A stretch of 64,000 nucleotides of DNA from Pseudomonas antarctica (GTDB taxonomy: Bacteria; Pseudomonadota; Gammaproteobacteria; Pseudomonadales; Pseudomonadaceae): assembly GCF_001647715.1 (NCBI RefSeq), contig NZ_CP015600.1, forward strand, positions 4,030,001-4,094,000. Direction: 5' to 3'. Position numbers and translations under genes: made by a program. How positions within the stretch are numbered: position 1 is the stretch's first letter; each line of letters starts with the position of its first letter. This document shows, piece after piece, positions 1 through 9,458 of this stretch. The notes under the pieces are model-generated. The model did not search any database. It had not been told where the DNA came from and saw only the letters and a list, made by a program, of their open reading frames with translations.

Positions 1-436
1 AGGCCAGGCGCCCGGTTTGCTGGTTGAGCATGCAGTTTTTTTGGCCCCAGGACGCGGCACCATGGTCGCTGGGCCCGGCCTCGACCTTTTCACGTTGCAA
101 CATGCGCCAGGCCACCAGCACCATCAACGCGCTGAACAAGCCCATCAGCAGGTGCTCCGACAACTGGTGTGCGACAAACACACCCAGCGGTGAAAACAGC
201 GCGCCGAGCAAGGCAATCAACAACGCGGCACGGTAGCGCACCAGGCCGTGACGCAACCCATGGACCGCCCCGACCGCCGCCGCCGCACCTACGGCGAGCA
301 ACGACACCGGCGCCGCCTGGGTCATGGTCAAGCCCAGCCCCAGTACCAACGCCGGCACCGCGAGGATGCCGCCGCCCGCGCCAGTCAGGCCCATGACCAG
401 GCCCATCAATAACCCCAACACACTCGCCAGCAGCAT
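1..436 (-). CDS. Sulfite exporter TauE/SafE family protein, 3' part missing at window edge
   Basis: Membrane permease of the TauE/SafE (DUF81) family; members export sulfite, sulfoacetate or related anions. The first 145 codons are visible and the gene runs off the left edge. The N-terminus shows the family's glycine-rich start (MGLTGAGGGILAVPAL, about residues 11-27) inside the first hydrophobic helix, followed by further alternating hydrophobic segments. The ATG at 436 directly abuts the TAA stop of the sulfide:quinone oxidoreductase gene, so the two are translated from one operon. Exporting sulfite, the product of persulfide oxidation, would complete the pathway encoded here. That role is inferred from the neighbours; the family assignment is firm. 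Confidence 0.85.
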   Translation of the reverse strand, partial: MLLASVLGLLMGLVMGLTGAGGGILAVPALVLGLGLTMTQAAPVSLLAVGAAAAVGAVHGLRHGLVRYRAALLIALLGALFSPLGVFVAHQLSEHLLMGLFSALMVLVAWRMLQREKVEAGPSDHGAASWGQKNCMLNQQTGRLA

Positions 437-1681
437 TTAATCCACCTTGCTCAGGCGGGTCAGCCATTCGCGGCCCTTGAGCATGCCGTTCCAGTAGAAC
501 CACGGCAGCAGCGTGGCCTTGAGAAACCACATCGAGCGGCGCGCCCGGGTCGGGTCCAATGGAAAGGTCGGCAGCAGTTTGCCGCCGTAACCGAACTCGG
601 CCAGCACCACCTTGCCCTTCTCCACCGTCAGCGGGCACGAACCATAGCCGTCGTACTTGAGCGGCAGCGGCGCCTGCTTGCGCAGGGCCAGCAGGTTTTC
701 CGCGACGACCACGATCTGTTTGCGCACGGCGGCGGCAGTCTTGGCGTTGGTGGTGCCGCATACATCGCCGAGGCCGAAGATGTGCGGGTAGCGCAAGTGC
801 TGCAAGCTGTGGGGGTGCACTTCGCACCAGCCGGCGGCATCGGCCAGGAGGCTTTGGCGGATGAAGTCCGGGGAGACTTGCGGCGGAACCACGTGCAGCA
901 GGTCAAAGGTTTTCTCTTCAACCGTGACAGTGCCCTCGGCGTTCTTTACTTCGAACCAGGCCTTGCGTGCCGGGCCATCAACCCTGATCAGGTTTGAGTT
1001 GAACGCCAGGTGCGCGTTGTATTTCTCGATGTATTTCATCAGCGGCGGCACAAAGGTCGCCACCCCGAACAGGGCCGCTCCCGCCAGATTGAATTCCACG
1101 TCAATGTTCTTCAGGTGGCCTTGCTTGAGCCAGTGATCGCAGGACAGGTACATGGCCTTTTGCGGCGCGCCCGCGCATTTGATCGGCATGGCCGGCTGGG
1201 TAAAAATCGCCTTGCCGCCCTTGAGTTGCTGCACCAATTGCCAGGTGTAGGCAGCGTGCTGGTAACTGTAGTTGGAGGTGACGCCGTTCTGGCCGAGGGT
1301 GTCTTGCAGGCCTTCGACTTTCTCCCAGGCCAGGCGCAGGCCGGGACAGACGATGAGGTTTTGCCAGGTGACGCGCTGGCCACTGTCGAGCACCAGGGTG
1401 TGTTCGTCGGGCAGCAACTCGGTGACGGTGGCCTGCACCCAGGTGACGCCGTTGGGTAGCACGTCGGCCAGTGGGCGCCGGGTCTTTTTCAGGTCGTAGG
1501 CACCGCCGCCGACAAGGGTCCAGGCTGGCTGGTAGCAGTGGAATTCGCTCGGTTCGATAAGGGTGATGTTCAGGTGCGGGTCGCGCTTGAGCAAGCTGGC
1601 CAGCAGGCCGATACCTGCCGAGCCGCCGCCGATGACTACGATGTCGCCACTGATGGTTGGTCCACAGTGTTGCTCGGTCAT
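437..1681 (-). CDS. sqr: Sulfide:quinone oxidoreductase, SQOR type
   Basis: FAD-dependent enzyme that oxidises sulfide to sulfane sulfur and passes electrons to quinone at the membrane. It has an N-terminal dinucleotide-binding motif (GGGSAG, residues 18-23) and two cysteines in the contexts that carry the redox disulfide in mitochondrial-type SQOR: Cys169 in KCAGAPQK and Cys349 in YGSCPL. The FGLGDVCGTTNAKTAAAV stretch near residue 305 binds FAD. An upstream ATG at 1711 is in frame, but the ATG at 1681 is preferred because an AAAAGG ribosome-binding site lies just before it. The protein is then 414 residues. It sits 51 bases downstream of the ArsR gene and abuts the TauE gene. Confidence 0.85.
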   Translation of the reverse strand: MTEQHCGPTISGDIVVIGGGSAGIGLLASLLKRDPHLNITLIEPSEFHCYQPAWTLVGGGAYDLKKTRRPLADVLPNGVTWVQATVTELLPDEHTLVLDSGQRVTWQNLIVCPGLRLAWEKVEGLQDTLGQNGVTSNYSYQHAAYTWQLVQQLKGGKAIFTQPAMPIKCAGAPQKAMYLSCDHWLKQGHLKNIDVEFNLAGAALFGVATFVPPLMKYIEKYNAHLAFNSNLIRVDGPARKAWFEVKNAEGTVTVEEKTFDLLHVVPPQVSPDFIRQSLLADAAGWCEVHPHSLQHLRYPHIFGLGDVCGTTNAKTAAAVRKQIVVVAENLLALRKQAPLPLKYDGYGSCPLTVEKGKVVLAEFGYGGKLLPTFPLDPTRARRSMWFLKATLLPWFYWNGMLKGREWLTRLSKVD

Positions 1682-1732
1682 GGTCTTTTGCCTTTTATAG
1701 TCAATGCACACAAGGGTCGCTGCCGGATGGCG

Positions 1733-2068
1733 TCACGCCCAGCTTTTCATGACCGCGCCGCAGTACAGCCCGGACAAGGTTTTCATCACTTGAATCACTT
1801 CGTGGCTGGCCAGCCCGTAGAAAATGTATTTGCCTTCCCGACGGGTGGCGACCAACCCTTCGTCACGCAAGATGCCCAACTGTTGAGACAGCGTGGGCTG
1901 GCGCACGCCGGTCATGGTTTCCAGCTCGCCGACGTTGCGCTCGCCCTGGGTCAACTGGCACAAGATCAACAAGCGGTCCTCATTGGCCAGCGCCTTGAGC
2001 AAGGAGCAAGCCTTGGACGCCGACGCGCGCAACTGGGCGACTTCGCCCTCACTCAGAGTAGATTCCAT
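1733..2068 (-). CDS. ArsR-family persulfide-sensing repressor, BigR/SqrR-like
   Basis: Winged-helix DNA-binding repressor of 111 residues. The recognition helix region reads VRQPTLSQQLGILRDEGLV (residues 55-73). Two cysteines, Cys37 (ILLC context) and Cys103 (GLYCGAV), are 66 residues apart. That is the same spacing as the pair that forms a polysulfide bridge in SqrR (Cys41/Cys107) and BigR (Cys42/Cys108). The start at 2068 has a GAGG ribosome-binding site; the longer open frame up to 2179 would overlap the divergent gene and is rejected. It probably represses both its own operon (sqr, tauE) and the divergent metallo-hydrolase, releasing them when persulfides accumulate. Confidence 0.85.
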   Translation of the reverse strand: MESTLSEGEVAQLRASASKACSLLKALANEDRLLILCQLTQGERNVGELETMTGVRQPTLSQQLGILRDEGLVATRREGKYIFYGLASHEVIQVMKTLSGLYCGAVMKSWA

Positions 2069-2104
2069 TTGCCTCGGGTCCTTTACGTCACTTAAGCTCA
2101 AAAC

Positions 2105-2116
2105 ATTATGTGTAAT
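2105..2116. promoter_or_regulatory. Candidate ArsR-family operator in the divergent promoter
   Basis: ATTA-TGTG-TAAT inverted repeat in the 109-base, AT-rich gap between the divergent ArsR repressor and metallo-hydrolase genes. It is short and its assignment is only positional. Confidence 0.3.
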
Positions 2117-2177
2117 CGTAAACTGATTGTAACCACATTTTTCTTCTTCATTTTTTTCCTCAACAGGGACAGCCGCC

Positions 2178-3041
2178 ATGCCAGCGTTGATTCAAGCCTT
2201 TCTGGACGAGGCATCGTCGACCTTCACCTATGTCCTCTATGAAAACGACGGCGGCCCGTGCGCCATCGTCGACTCGGTGCTCAACTACGACCCGGCTTCC
2301 GGGCGCACGGATACGGCCCAAGCCGACAAAGTCATCGCCTTTGTGCGCGAGCATCGCTTGCAGGTGCAATGGCTGCTGGAAACCCACGCCCATGCCGACC
2401 ACCTGTCCGCCGCGCCCTACCTGCGGCGTACGCTGGGTGGCAAGATCGCCATCGGCCAATCGATCAGCAAGGTGCAGGGCGTATTCAAGAATTTATTCAA
2501 CCTGGAGCCGGAATTTCGCGTCGATGGCTCGCAGTTCGACCACCTGTTTGCGCCGGATGAGATCTTTCATATCGGCAATTTAAAGGCCCAGGCACTGCAT
2601 GTGCCCGGGCATACCCCGGCCGACATGGCGTATTTGATCGACGGCCGCTTGATCCTGGTGGGCGACACCCTGTTCATGCCCGACGTCGGCACCGCCCGCT
2701 GCGATTTCCCCGGCGGCGATGCGCGCCAATTGTATGCGTCGATGCGCAAGTTGCTGGCCTTCCCACTGGAGACCGAGCTGTACGTGTGCCATGACTATCC
2801 ACCTGAGGGCCGTGCAGCCAAGTGCTTGACCACCGTGGCAGAACAACGCGCGGGGAATATCCATGTGCATGACGGGGTGGAGGAAGCGGCGTTTGTGGCG
2901 ATGCGCACGACACGCGATGCCGGGTTGGGAATGCCGACGCTGCTACTGCCGGCGATCCAGGTGAATGTGCGGGCGGGGAATATGCCGCCAGCGGAGGCGA
3001 ATGGCGTGGTCTATCTGAAGATTCCGTTGAATCAGCTGTGA
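2178..3041 (+). CDS. MBL-fold persulfide dioxygenase/Blh-like metallo-hydrolase
   Basis: Metallo-beta-lactamase fold protein of 287 residues related to ETHE1 and to the Blh proteins paired with BigR. Metal ligands are visible: THAHADH (residues 69-75), His145 in HVPGHTP, Asp163 in GDTLF and His205 in CHDY. ETHE1-type enzymes use a single iron to oxidise glutathione persulfide to sulfite, which fits the SQR and sulfite-exporter neighbours. The gene is divergent from the ArsR repressor, with an AGGGA ribosome-binding site before the ATG. A plain glyoxalase II-like hydrolase is possible from motifs alone; the context favours persulfide oxidation. Confidence 0.85.
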   Translation: MPALIQAFLDEASSTFTYVLYENDGGPCAIVDSVLNYDPASGRTDTAQADKVIAFVREHRLQVQWLLETHAHADHLSAAPYLRRTLGGKIAIGQSISKVQGVFKNLFNLEPEFRVDGSQFDHLFAPDEIFHIGNLKAQALHVPGHTPADMAYLIDGRLILVGDTLFMPDVGTARCDFPGGDARQLYASMRKLLAFPLETELYVCHDYPPEGRAAKCLTTVAEQRAGNIHVHDGVEEAAFVAMRTTRDAGLGMPTLLLPAIQVNVRAGNMPPAEANGVVYLKIPLNQL

Positions 3042-3045
3042 GCGG

Positions 3046-4260
3046 CTAATCGAAATAGGACCCTTTGGTGCGCGCGAGCCCCGACCACAATTCGTCGACG
3101 TGCTTGAAGCCCCACTCCTCGGCGTTCTCGCGCGCCACAATCTTGTCGGGTTGCTTGGCCAGATTGACCACCACTTGGCTAATCGGCAAACGGGAACGTG
3201 CGGAAAAGAACACCTTTACCAGCGGCGTGAGCAGTGAAGTGGGCGTTTGTTCGATAACGACGCCGACACGCCCACTCTCCAGGCGCACCAGGGTTCCTAC
3301 CGGGTATATGCCCACGCACCGGACAAACGCCTGAAACACCCTTTCGTCAAAATGGCCTTTCCATTCGGCCATTTTCTGAATCGCTTCGGCGGGGCCCCAT
3401 CCGCGCTTGTAGGGGCGTTCGGACGTGATGGCATCGTACACGTCACATACCGCCCCCATTTGTGCGAACAGGCTGATCTGGTTCTGGACCAGCCCATGCG
3501 GGTAGCCGCTGCCATCGCACTTTTCATGGTGATGCCAGCACACATCCAGCACCAGTGCGCTGATCTGTGGGCATTGTCGCAGCATGGCTGCGCCCTGCGC
3601 CGGGTGCTGGCGCACCGAGGCGAACTCAAGCTCGGTCAACGTGCTGGGTTTACTCAGGATCGCGTCGGGAACGGCCATTTTGCCAACATCGTGAAACAAC
3701 CCGGCCAAGCCCGCTTCCTGGATCATGTCGGGCGACATCTCCAGCTGGCGTGCCAGTGCGATCATTAACCCACACACAGCCACCGAGTGCATGTAGGTGT
3801 ATTCATTGGCGGTCTTCAGGCGGGCCAGGCTGAGCAAGGCATGAGGGTGTCGCAGCAGCGACTGGGAGATGTCGTCCACCAGTTGGGTCACCTGCGTGGG
3901 CGCGACCGCCCCGCCCATGCGCAACTCCCCGAACATGGTAATAACCGCACGCTTGGCAACCCCACACAACTTTACCGCGCGAGCCACTTCCGCCTTCATC
4001 TCGTGACGGATTAGCACCTCTCGGGGCTTGGCCGGCGCCGGTGCCGAGTGCAACGTGGCCGCGACAACGGGTGTCACGTCGCAACCCTTGAGTGTATCAA
4101 TCCATACATTCTGAATCTGCGACGCCTGCAGGCGCTGCAGATCCTCGGCGCGCTCCAGTAAGAATTGGTTTTTCCAAAAACCATGCTCGATCCAGGCACC
4201 CTCGAGTTTATGGATATACATGCCCAAAATCGCTTGCGACGCAGGAATGCGTTTCAACAT
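3046..4260 (-). CDS. HD-GYP domain cyclic-di-GMP phosphodiesterase
   Basis: Cytoplasmic protein of 404 residues. An N-terminal DUF3391-like region (about 1-130) starts LKRIPASQAILGMYIHKLEG. The HD-GYP catalytic domain (about 150-320) has the metal motif HDVGK (190-194), HHHEKCDGSGYP with GYP at 252-254, and the DVYDAITSERPYK segment. Such proteins degrade c-di-GMP and shift cells from biofilm to motile behaviour. It lies 25 bases downstream of a chemoreceptor gene in the same direction, so the two probably form an operon. Its 3' end is only four bases from the convergent metallo-hydrolase gene, and no terminator is visible between them. Confidence 0.9.
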   Translation of the reverse strand: MLKRIPASQAILGMYIHKLEGAWIEHGFWKNQFLLERAEDLQRLQASQIQNVWIDTLKGCDVTPVVAATLHSAPAPAKPREVLIRHEMKAEVARAVKLCGVAKRAVITMFGELRMGGAVAPTQVTQLVDDISQSLLRHPHALLSLARLKTANEYTYMHSVAVCGLMIALARQLEMSPDMIQEAGLAGLFHDVGKMAVPDAILSKPSTLTELEFASVRQHPAQGAAMLRQCPQISALVLDVCWHHHEKCDGSGYPHGLVQNQISLFAQMGAVCDVYDAITSERPYKRGWGPAEAIQKMAEWKGHFDERVFQAFVRCVGIYPVGTLVRLESGRVGVVIEQTPTSLLTPLVKVFFSARSRLPISQVVVNLAKQPDKIVARENAEEWGFKHVDELWSGLARTKGSYFD

Positions 4261-4285
4261 AGGCCATCCCCCACTGCGTGCACCG

Positions 4286-5911
4286 TCAGGCTATGGAAAA
4301 ACGGGCCACGATGTGCTTGAGGTCCATCGCCAGCTTAGACAGCTCGTGGCTGGCAATCGACGTTTGCCCGGCGGCCGACGAACTCTGGATCGACAGGTCG
4401 CGGATACTGATCAGGTTCTGATCCACCGAACGGGCCACATGGGCCTGCTCCTCGGAAGCAGTCGCGATCAGCAGGTTTCTGTCATTGATATCGGCAATGG
4501 CCTCGGTAATCTGAAGGATGGCCTGGCCGGCTTCATGAGCAATTTTCAATGAGTCCACCGCTTCGCTGCGGTTCATGCTCATGGAGGCGACGGCGTCGCT
4601 GGAACAGGTCTGGATCTTCGCGATCATCTGCTCGATTTCCTGCGTCGAAGTCTGAGTGCGGTGGGCCAATGCCCGCACTTCGTCGGCCACTACCGCAAAG
4701 CCGCGCCCCTGCTCACCGGCCCGCGCTGCTTCAATGGCGGCGTTCAGTGCCAGCAGGTTAGTCTGTTCGGCAATCGAGCGGATCACTTCCACCACCCGGG
4801 CAATGTCCTGCGCCTGCCTGGCCAGGCCTTCGACTTCCACACCGGTCTGCTGCACCGTGGTGCTGAGTTTTTCAATCGCAGCGATGGTCTGGGTGACACG
4901 CTCCTGGCCGATTTTCGCCGAGCGCTGGGAGTCCTGGGTCGATTGGGAGGCCGAGACCGCGTTGCGGGCCACTTCTTCCACGGCAGCCGTCATCTGATTG
5001 ACCGCCGTGGCGGCCTGATCGGTTTCCTGGCTCTGGCGCTCAATGCCTGCGCTGGACTCACGGGTAATCGAACTCATCTCTTCGGCAGCCGAAGCCAATT
5101 GCCCGGAAGCTTCGGAGATGTTCTGCAAGGTGGTCTTGAGGTTCATCTGCATGGCCGCCGTGGACTGCTGAAGCGCCGTTAGCTCATCCTTGCCATCCAC
5201 GGTAATCGCCACGCGTAGGTCGCCTTCAGCGATCTTCGCGGTCGATACGAGCAATTCACGTACCGGTTTAATGATACTGCGGGTAAACAGGCCGGCGACT
5301 GCCACGGCCAACAGCAGTGAAACCGCCATCAGCCCCCAGGTAAACAGACGCGTCGCAGTGTGCTCGCTGGCGGCGACCTGCACGGCCTGCTGCGAGCCGC
5401 GCTCGTTCAACTGGATCAATTCGCTGATCGAACCCTGTACCTTTACGGCGATGGGGCTCAGCACGTCATGCATGTAGACCGCGAGCCGTGCAGCGTCCCC
5501 TGTGGCAGCGATCGCAAGAAAGCCGTCGACCTGCTGGTTGTAACTTCGAATACCACCGAGGACCTCGTCATATTTAGCCTGCTCCTCGGCACTCGACACC
5601 ATGGCCGCATAACTCTCGGCGACCTTGGTCAGGTCCGCCCGGATGCTCTGGATTGTCTCCGGTGAGCCTTGAGTTTTCATGACCACGTCCATCGCAAAGC
5701 CGCGCAACTCCAGGCGCAGCTTATACAGGGCGGAGTCGATTTTCCCGGCCAGACGAACACTCGGCAGCCAGTTGGTTTCAATTTCAACCGTCGAGGCATA
5801 AATGGTATCGACTTTTACCAGCGTCATGCCCCCCTGAATTAATAGCAGAAGGCACACGACGCCAAAACAAAGGGCGGCACGGAGGTTTAACTTTAAGGAT
5901 CTCATGGACAT
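4286..5911 (-). CDS. Methyl-accepting chemotaxis protein
   Basis: Transmembrane chemoreceptor of 541 residues: first membrane helix at about 9-30, a four-helix-bundle type periplasmic sensor (about 31-187), second helix at about 188-210, HAMP (about 211-263) and a cytoplasmic signalling coiled coil. The hairpin tip, around [20 protein letters not shown] (residues 378-397), is fully conserved. The ligand cannot be read from the sequence. The start codon follows a strong AGAGGTGA ribosome-binding site. A FliA-like promoter lies about 105 bases upstream. The HD-GYP gene follows directly, suggesting joint control of swimming and c-di-GMP. Confidence 0.92.
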   Translation of the reverse strand: MSMRSLKLNLRAALCFGVVCLLLLIQGGMTLVKVDTIYASTVEIETNWLPSVRLAGKIDSALYKLRLELRGFAMDVVMKTQGSPETIQSIRADLTKVAESYAAMVSSAEEQAKYDEVLGGIRSYNQQVDGFLAIAATGDAARLAVYMHDVLSPIAVKVQGSISELIQLNERGSQQAVQVAASEHTATRLFTWGLMAVSLLLAVAVAGLFTRSIIKPVRELLVSTAKIAEGDLRVAITVDGKDELTALQQSTAAMQMNLKTTLQNISEASGQLASAAEEMSSITRESSAGIERQSQETDQAATAVNQMTAAVEEVARNAVSASQSTQDSQRSAKIGQERVTQTIAAIEKLSTTVQQTGVEVEGLARQAQDIARVVEVIRSIAEQTNLLALNAAIEAARAGEQGRGFAVVADEVRALAHRTQTSTQEIEQMIAKIQTCSSDAVASMSMNRSEAVDSLKIAHEAGQAILQITEAIADINDRNLLIATASEEQAHVARSVDQNLISIRDLSIQSSSAAGQTSIASHELSKLAMDLKHIVARFSIA

Positions 5912-6014
5912 AGCTACTCACCTCTTGCCTGGTCTTATTAGTTAAGTGGCTTATAGCTACCATCGTGTGTAGTCATGTGTGAAAAATATGTGAGCACTCA
6001 CGTAAAAATTTATT

Positions 6015-6041
6015 ATTTCGGCAAACAACGTTCAGACTTTT
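6015..6041 (-). promoter_or_regulatory. Candidate sigma-28 (FliA) promoter of the chemoreceptor operon
   Basis: On the minus strand AAAAGTCT, an 11-base spacer, then GCCGAAAT. This matches six of eight bases in each half of the flagellar sigma consensus TAAAGTTT-N11-GCCGATAA, with the exact spacing. It points toward the chemoreceptor gene, as expected for a motility regulon member. Confidence 0.45.
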
Positions 6042-6095
6042 CTGTTACTTAGCTAACAAACAAAGTTGCCCCACCCTTGCGTACAACCCGCCAGG

Positions 6096-6323
6096 TCATT
6101 CGACTTCAGCCTCTTCACTAAGTAGCGAATACATCGCATTACAGGAGCGATCACAGTTTCGGCCGACCGTTTCCAGGTGGCGTTTCAATGACGCACTGAT
6201 CGGCGGCGGCAGGCAACTTAGCGTTTCGATCAGCGCGGCCATATCTTCCAGTGCTGCGGCAATAGAAAGCTGAGTTAGATTAAAGTCGTAGAGCGCACGG
6301 CATATTAATTGCTGATTATCCAT
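6096..6323 (-). CDS. Hypothetical small protein, 75 residues
   Basis: Not recognised. Short, leucine- and alanine-rich, probably helical cytoplasmic protein with three cysteines in its second half (the LPPP turn is followed by a segment with CDRSCN) and an acidic C-terminus (EEAEVE). No signal peptide or membrane helix is visible. The ATG at 6323 has a GCGGGA ribosome-binding site, whereas the upstream in-frame ATG at 6338 has none. It stands alone between the chemoreceptor operon and bkdR, on the same strand as both. Ribosome-binding site and protein-like composition support a real gene. Confidence 0.55.
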   Translation of the reverse strand: MDNQQLICRALYDFNLTQLSIAAALEDMAALIETLSCLPPPISASLKRHLETVGRNCDRSCNAMYSLLSEEAEVE

Positions 6324-6393
6324 GACGTATCCCGCCATTTAAAAATTCAGCTTAGCAGGTGCATTGGAACGCTCAGATGAAAGTCCTGATTAT

Positions 6394-6409
6394 ATTGATG
6401 AGCATCAAT
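6394..6409. repeat. Small perfect inverted repeat
   Basis: ATTGATG-AG-CATCAAT, seven-base arms around two bases, in the 162-base gap between the small hypothetical gene (minus strand) and the end of bkdR. On the minus strand it lies upstream of the small gene, so it could be an operator. It has no T-run on the correct side to be its terminator. Nothing else is seen in this gap. Confidence 0.3.
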
Positions 6410-6485
6410 AAAAAGATGGAAACGTCTCTGGACACGGTCAGCATTTGACTCGGCAGCGCAACTTAGCGCCGCCGTCTACCTTTAA

Positions 6486-6968
6486 TCAGACCATCAAGCC
6501 ATCCGGCGGCAAAGGCAACGCCGTCTTATAACGCACTTGTTTGAGCGCAAAGCTTGAGCGGATGTTGGCTACGCCCAGTACCTTGGTCAGAAAGTCCATC
6601 ATGAAGCGTTCCAGTGACTGGATTGTCGGCACCAGCACGCGGATCAGGTAATCGGGGTCGCCAGCCATCAGGTAGCACTCCATCACTTCCGGGCGGTCCG
6701 AGATTGCGCCTTCAAACTGCTGCAAGGCCAGTTCATTCTGCTTTTCCAGGCTGACGTGGATGAACACGTTGACGTGCAGCCCGAGCAAATCCGCGTCGAG
6801 CAGCGTGACCTGGTCGCGTATCAGGCCCAATTCCTCCATCGCCTTGACCCGGTTGAAACACGGTGTGGGTGACAGGTTGACCGAGCGAGCCAGGTCGGCG
6901 TTGGTGATGCGGGCGTTCTCCTGCAAGGCGTTGAGAATGCCGATATCGGTACGGTCCAGTTTGCGCAT
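6486..6968 (-). CDS. bkdR: Lrp/AsnC-family regulator BkdR
   Basis: Transcriptional regulator of 160 residues. An AsnC-type helix-turn-helix ([20 protein letters not shown], about 23-42) is followed by an alpha-beta ligand-sensing domain. It is divergent from bkdA1, exactly as in P. putida and P. aeruginosa, where BkdR is the positive regulator of the bkd operon and responds to branched-chain amino acids. The 194-base gap between bkdR and bkdA1 is AT-rich near bkdR and should contain the BkdR sites and both promoters; I could not pick out individual sites with confidence. Confidence 0.92.
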   Translation of the reverse strand: MRKLDRTDIGILNALQENARITNADLARSVNLSPTPCFNRVKAMEELGLIRDQVTLLDADLLGLHVNVFIHVSLEKQNELALQQFEGAISDRPEVMECYLMAGDPDYLIRVLVPTIQSLERFMMDFLTKVLGVANIRSSFALKQVRYKTALPLPPDGLMV

Positions 6969-7156
6969 GAGACAAAATCACCTGTTTTTTATGGTTATGC
7001 AGTTTTTTTATCCGCAAATGATCGCGAGCGCAACGAAACACAGATAAATATTCTTCTACGCCACGCCTATGATGTTTGTAGGACAAGATTTCTCCTACCC
7101 GGAGACTGACTGTCAGCTAGCGCGCCCACTACAAGAATTCACAAGATCGAGCGTAG

Positions 7157-8398
<1,242 letters not shown>

Positions 8399-8399
8399 C

Positions 8400-9458
8400 A
8401 TGAACGATCACAACAACAGCATTGAACTGGAAACCGCCATGACCACCACCACCATGACCATGATCCAGGCCCTGCGCTCGGCCATGGATGTGATGCTTGA
8501 GCGTGACGACAATGTGGTGGTCTTCGGCCAGGACGTCGGATACTTCGGCGGCGTGTTCCGTTGCACCGAAGGGTTGCAGAACAAGTACGGCAGCTCGCGG
8601 GTCTTCGACGCGCCGATCTCGGAAAGCGGCATCGTCGGCGTGGCCGTGGGCATGGGTGCCTACGGCCTGCGCCCGGTCGCGGAAATCCAGTTCGCCGACT
8701 ACGTGTACCCCGCCACCGACCAGATCATCTCGGAAGCGGCGCGCCTGCGTTATCGTTCGGCCGGCCAGTTCACTGCCCCGCTGACCATGCGCATGCCTTG
8801 CGGCGGCGGCATTTACGGCGGCCAGACCCACAGCCAGAGTATCGAAGCGGTGTTCACTCAAGTCTGCGGCCTGCGCACGGTAATGCCGTCCAACCCGTAT
8901 GACGCCAAGGGCCTGCTGATCGCCTCCATCGAAAACGATGACCCGGTGATCTTCCTCGAGCCCAAGCGCTTGTACAACGGCCCGTTCGATGGCCACCACG
9001 ATCGCCCGGTCACGTCGTGGTCGAAACACCCGCTAGCACAAGTGCCGGACGGTTACTACACCGTGCCGCTGGACGTCGCCGCTATCGTGCGCCCCGGCTC
9101 GGCCGTCACCGTGCTGACCTACGGCACCACGGTGTATGTGTCGCAAGTGGCCGCCGAAGAAACCGGCATCGACGCCGAAGTCATCGACCTGCGTAGCCTG
9201 TGGCCGCTCGACCTGGAAACCATCGTCAAGTCGGTGAAGAAGACCGGTCGTTGCGTGGTGGTGCATGAAGCCACCCGCACCTGCGGCTTTGGTGCCGAGC
9301 TGGTAGCGCTGGTGCAAGAGCATTGCTTCCACCACCTGGAAGCGCCGATCGAACGCGTCACTGGTTGGGACACACCCTACCCGCACGCGCAAGAGTGGGC
9401 GTATTTCCCAGGGCCGTCCCGAGTGGGCGCGGCGTTGAAACGGGTTATGGAGGTCTGA
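8400..9458 (+). CDS. bkdA2: Branched-chain 2-oxoacid dehydrogenase E1 beta subunit
   Basis: Transketolase-like beta subunit that completes the E1 active site with BkdA1. Characteristic segments are VFGQDVGYFGGVFRCTEGL (about 40-58), RVFDAPISE and MRMPCGGGIYGGQTHSQS. Two in-frame starts exist. The ATG at 8400, one base after bkdA1's stop, has GGGGA before it and gives 352 residues. The ATG at 8439 gives 339 residues and has a weaker GGAA. The first is preferred because the extra segment (MNDHNNSIE) looks like that of Pseudomonas homologues, but this is from memory. The stop is directly followed by the bkdB start. Confidence 0.95.
   Translation: MNDHNNSIELETAMTTTTMTMIQALRSAMDVMLERDDNVVVFGQDVGYFGGVFRCTEGLQNKYGSSRVFDAPISESGIVGVAVGMGAYGLRPVAEIQFADYVYPATDQIISEAARLRYRSAGQFTAPLTMRMPCGGGIYGGQTHSQSIEAVFTQVCGLRTVMPSNPYDAKGLLIASIENDDPVIFLEPKRLYNGPFDGHHDRPVTSWSKHPLAQVPDGYYTVPLDVAAIVRPGSAVTVLTYGTTVYVSQVAAEETGIDAEVIDLRSLWPLDLETIVKSVKKTGRCVVVHEATRTCGFGAELVALVQEHCFHHLEAPIERVTGWDTPYPHAQEWAYFPGPSRVGAALKRVMEV

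Noticed and set aside
5990..6001. GTGAG-CA-CTCAC palindrome upstream of the chemoreceptor gene
   Set aside because: Too short to separate from chance; noted but not listed as a site.
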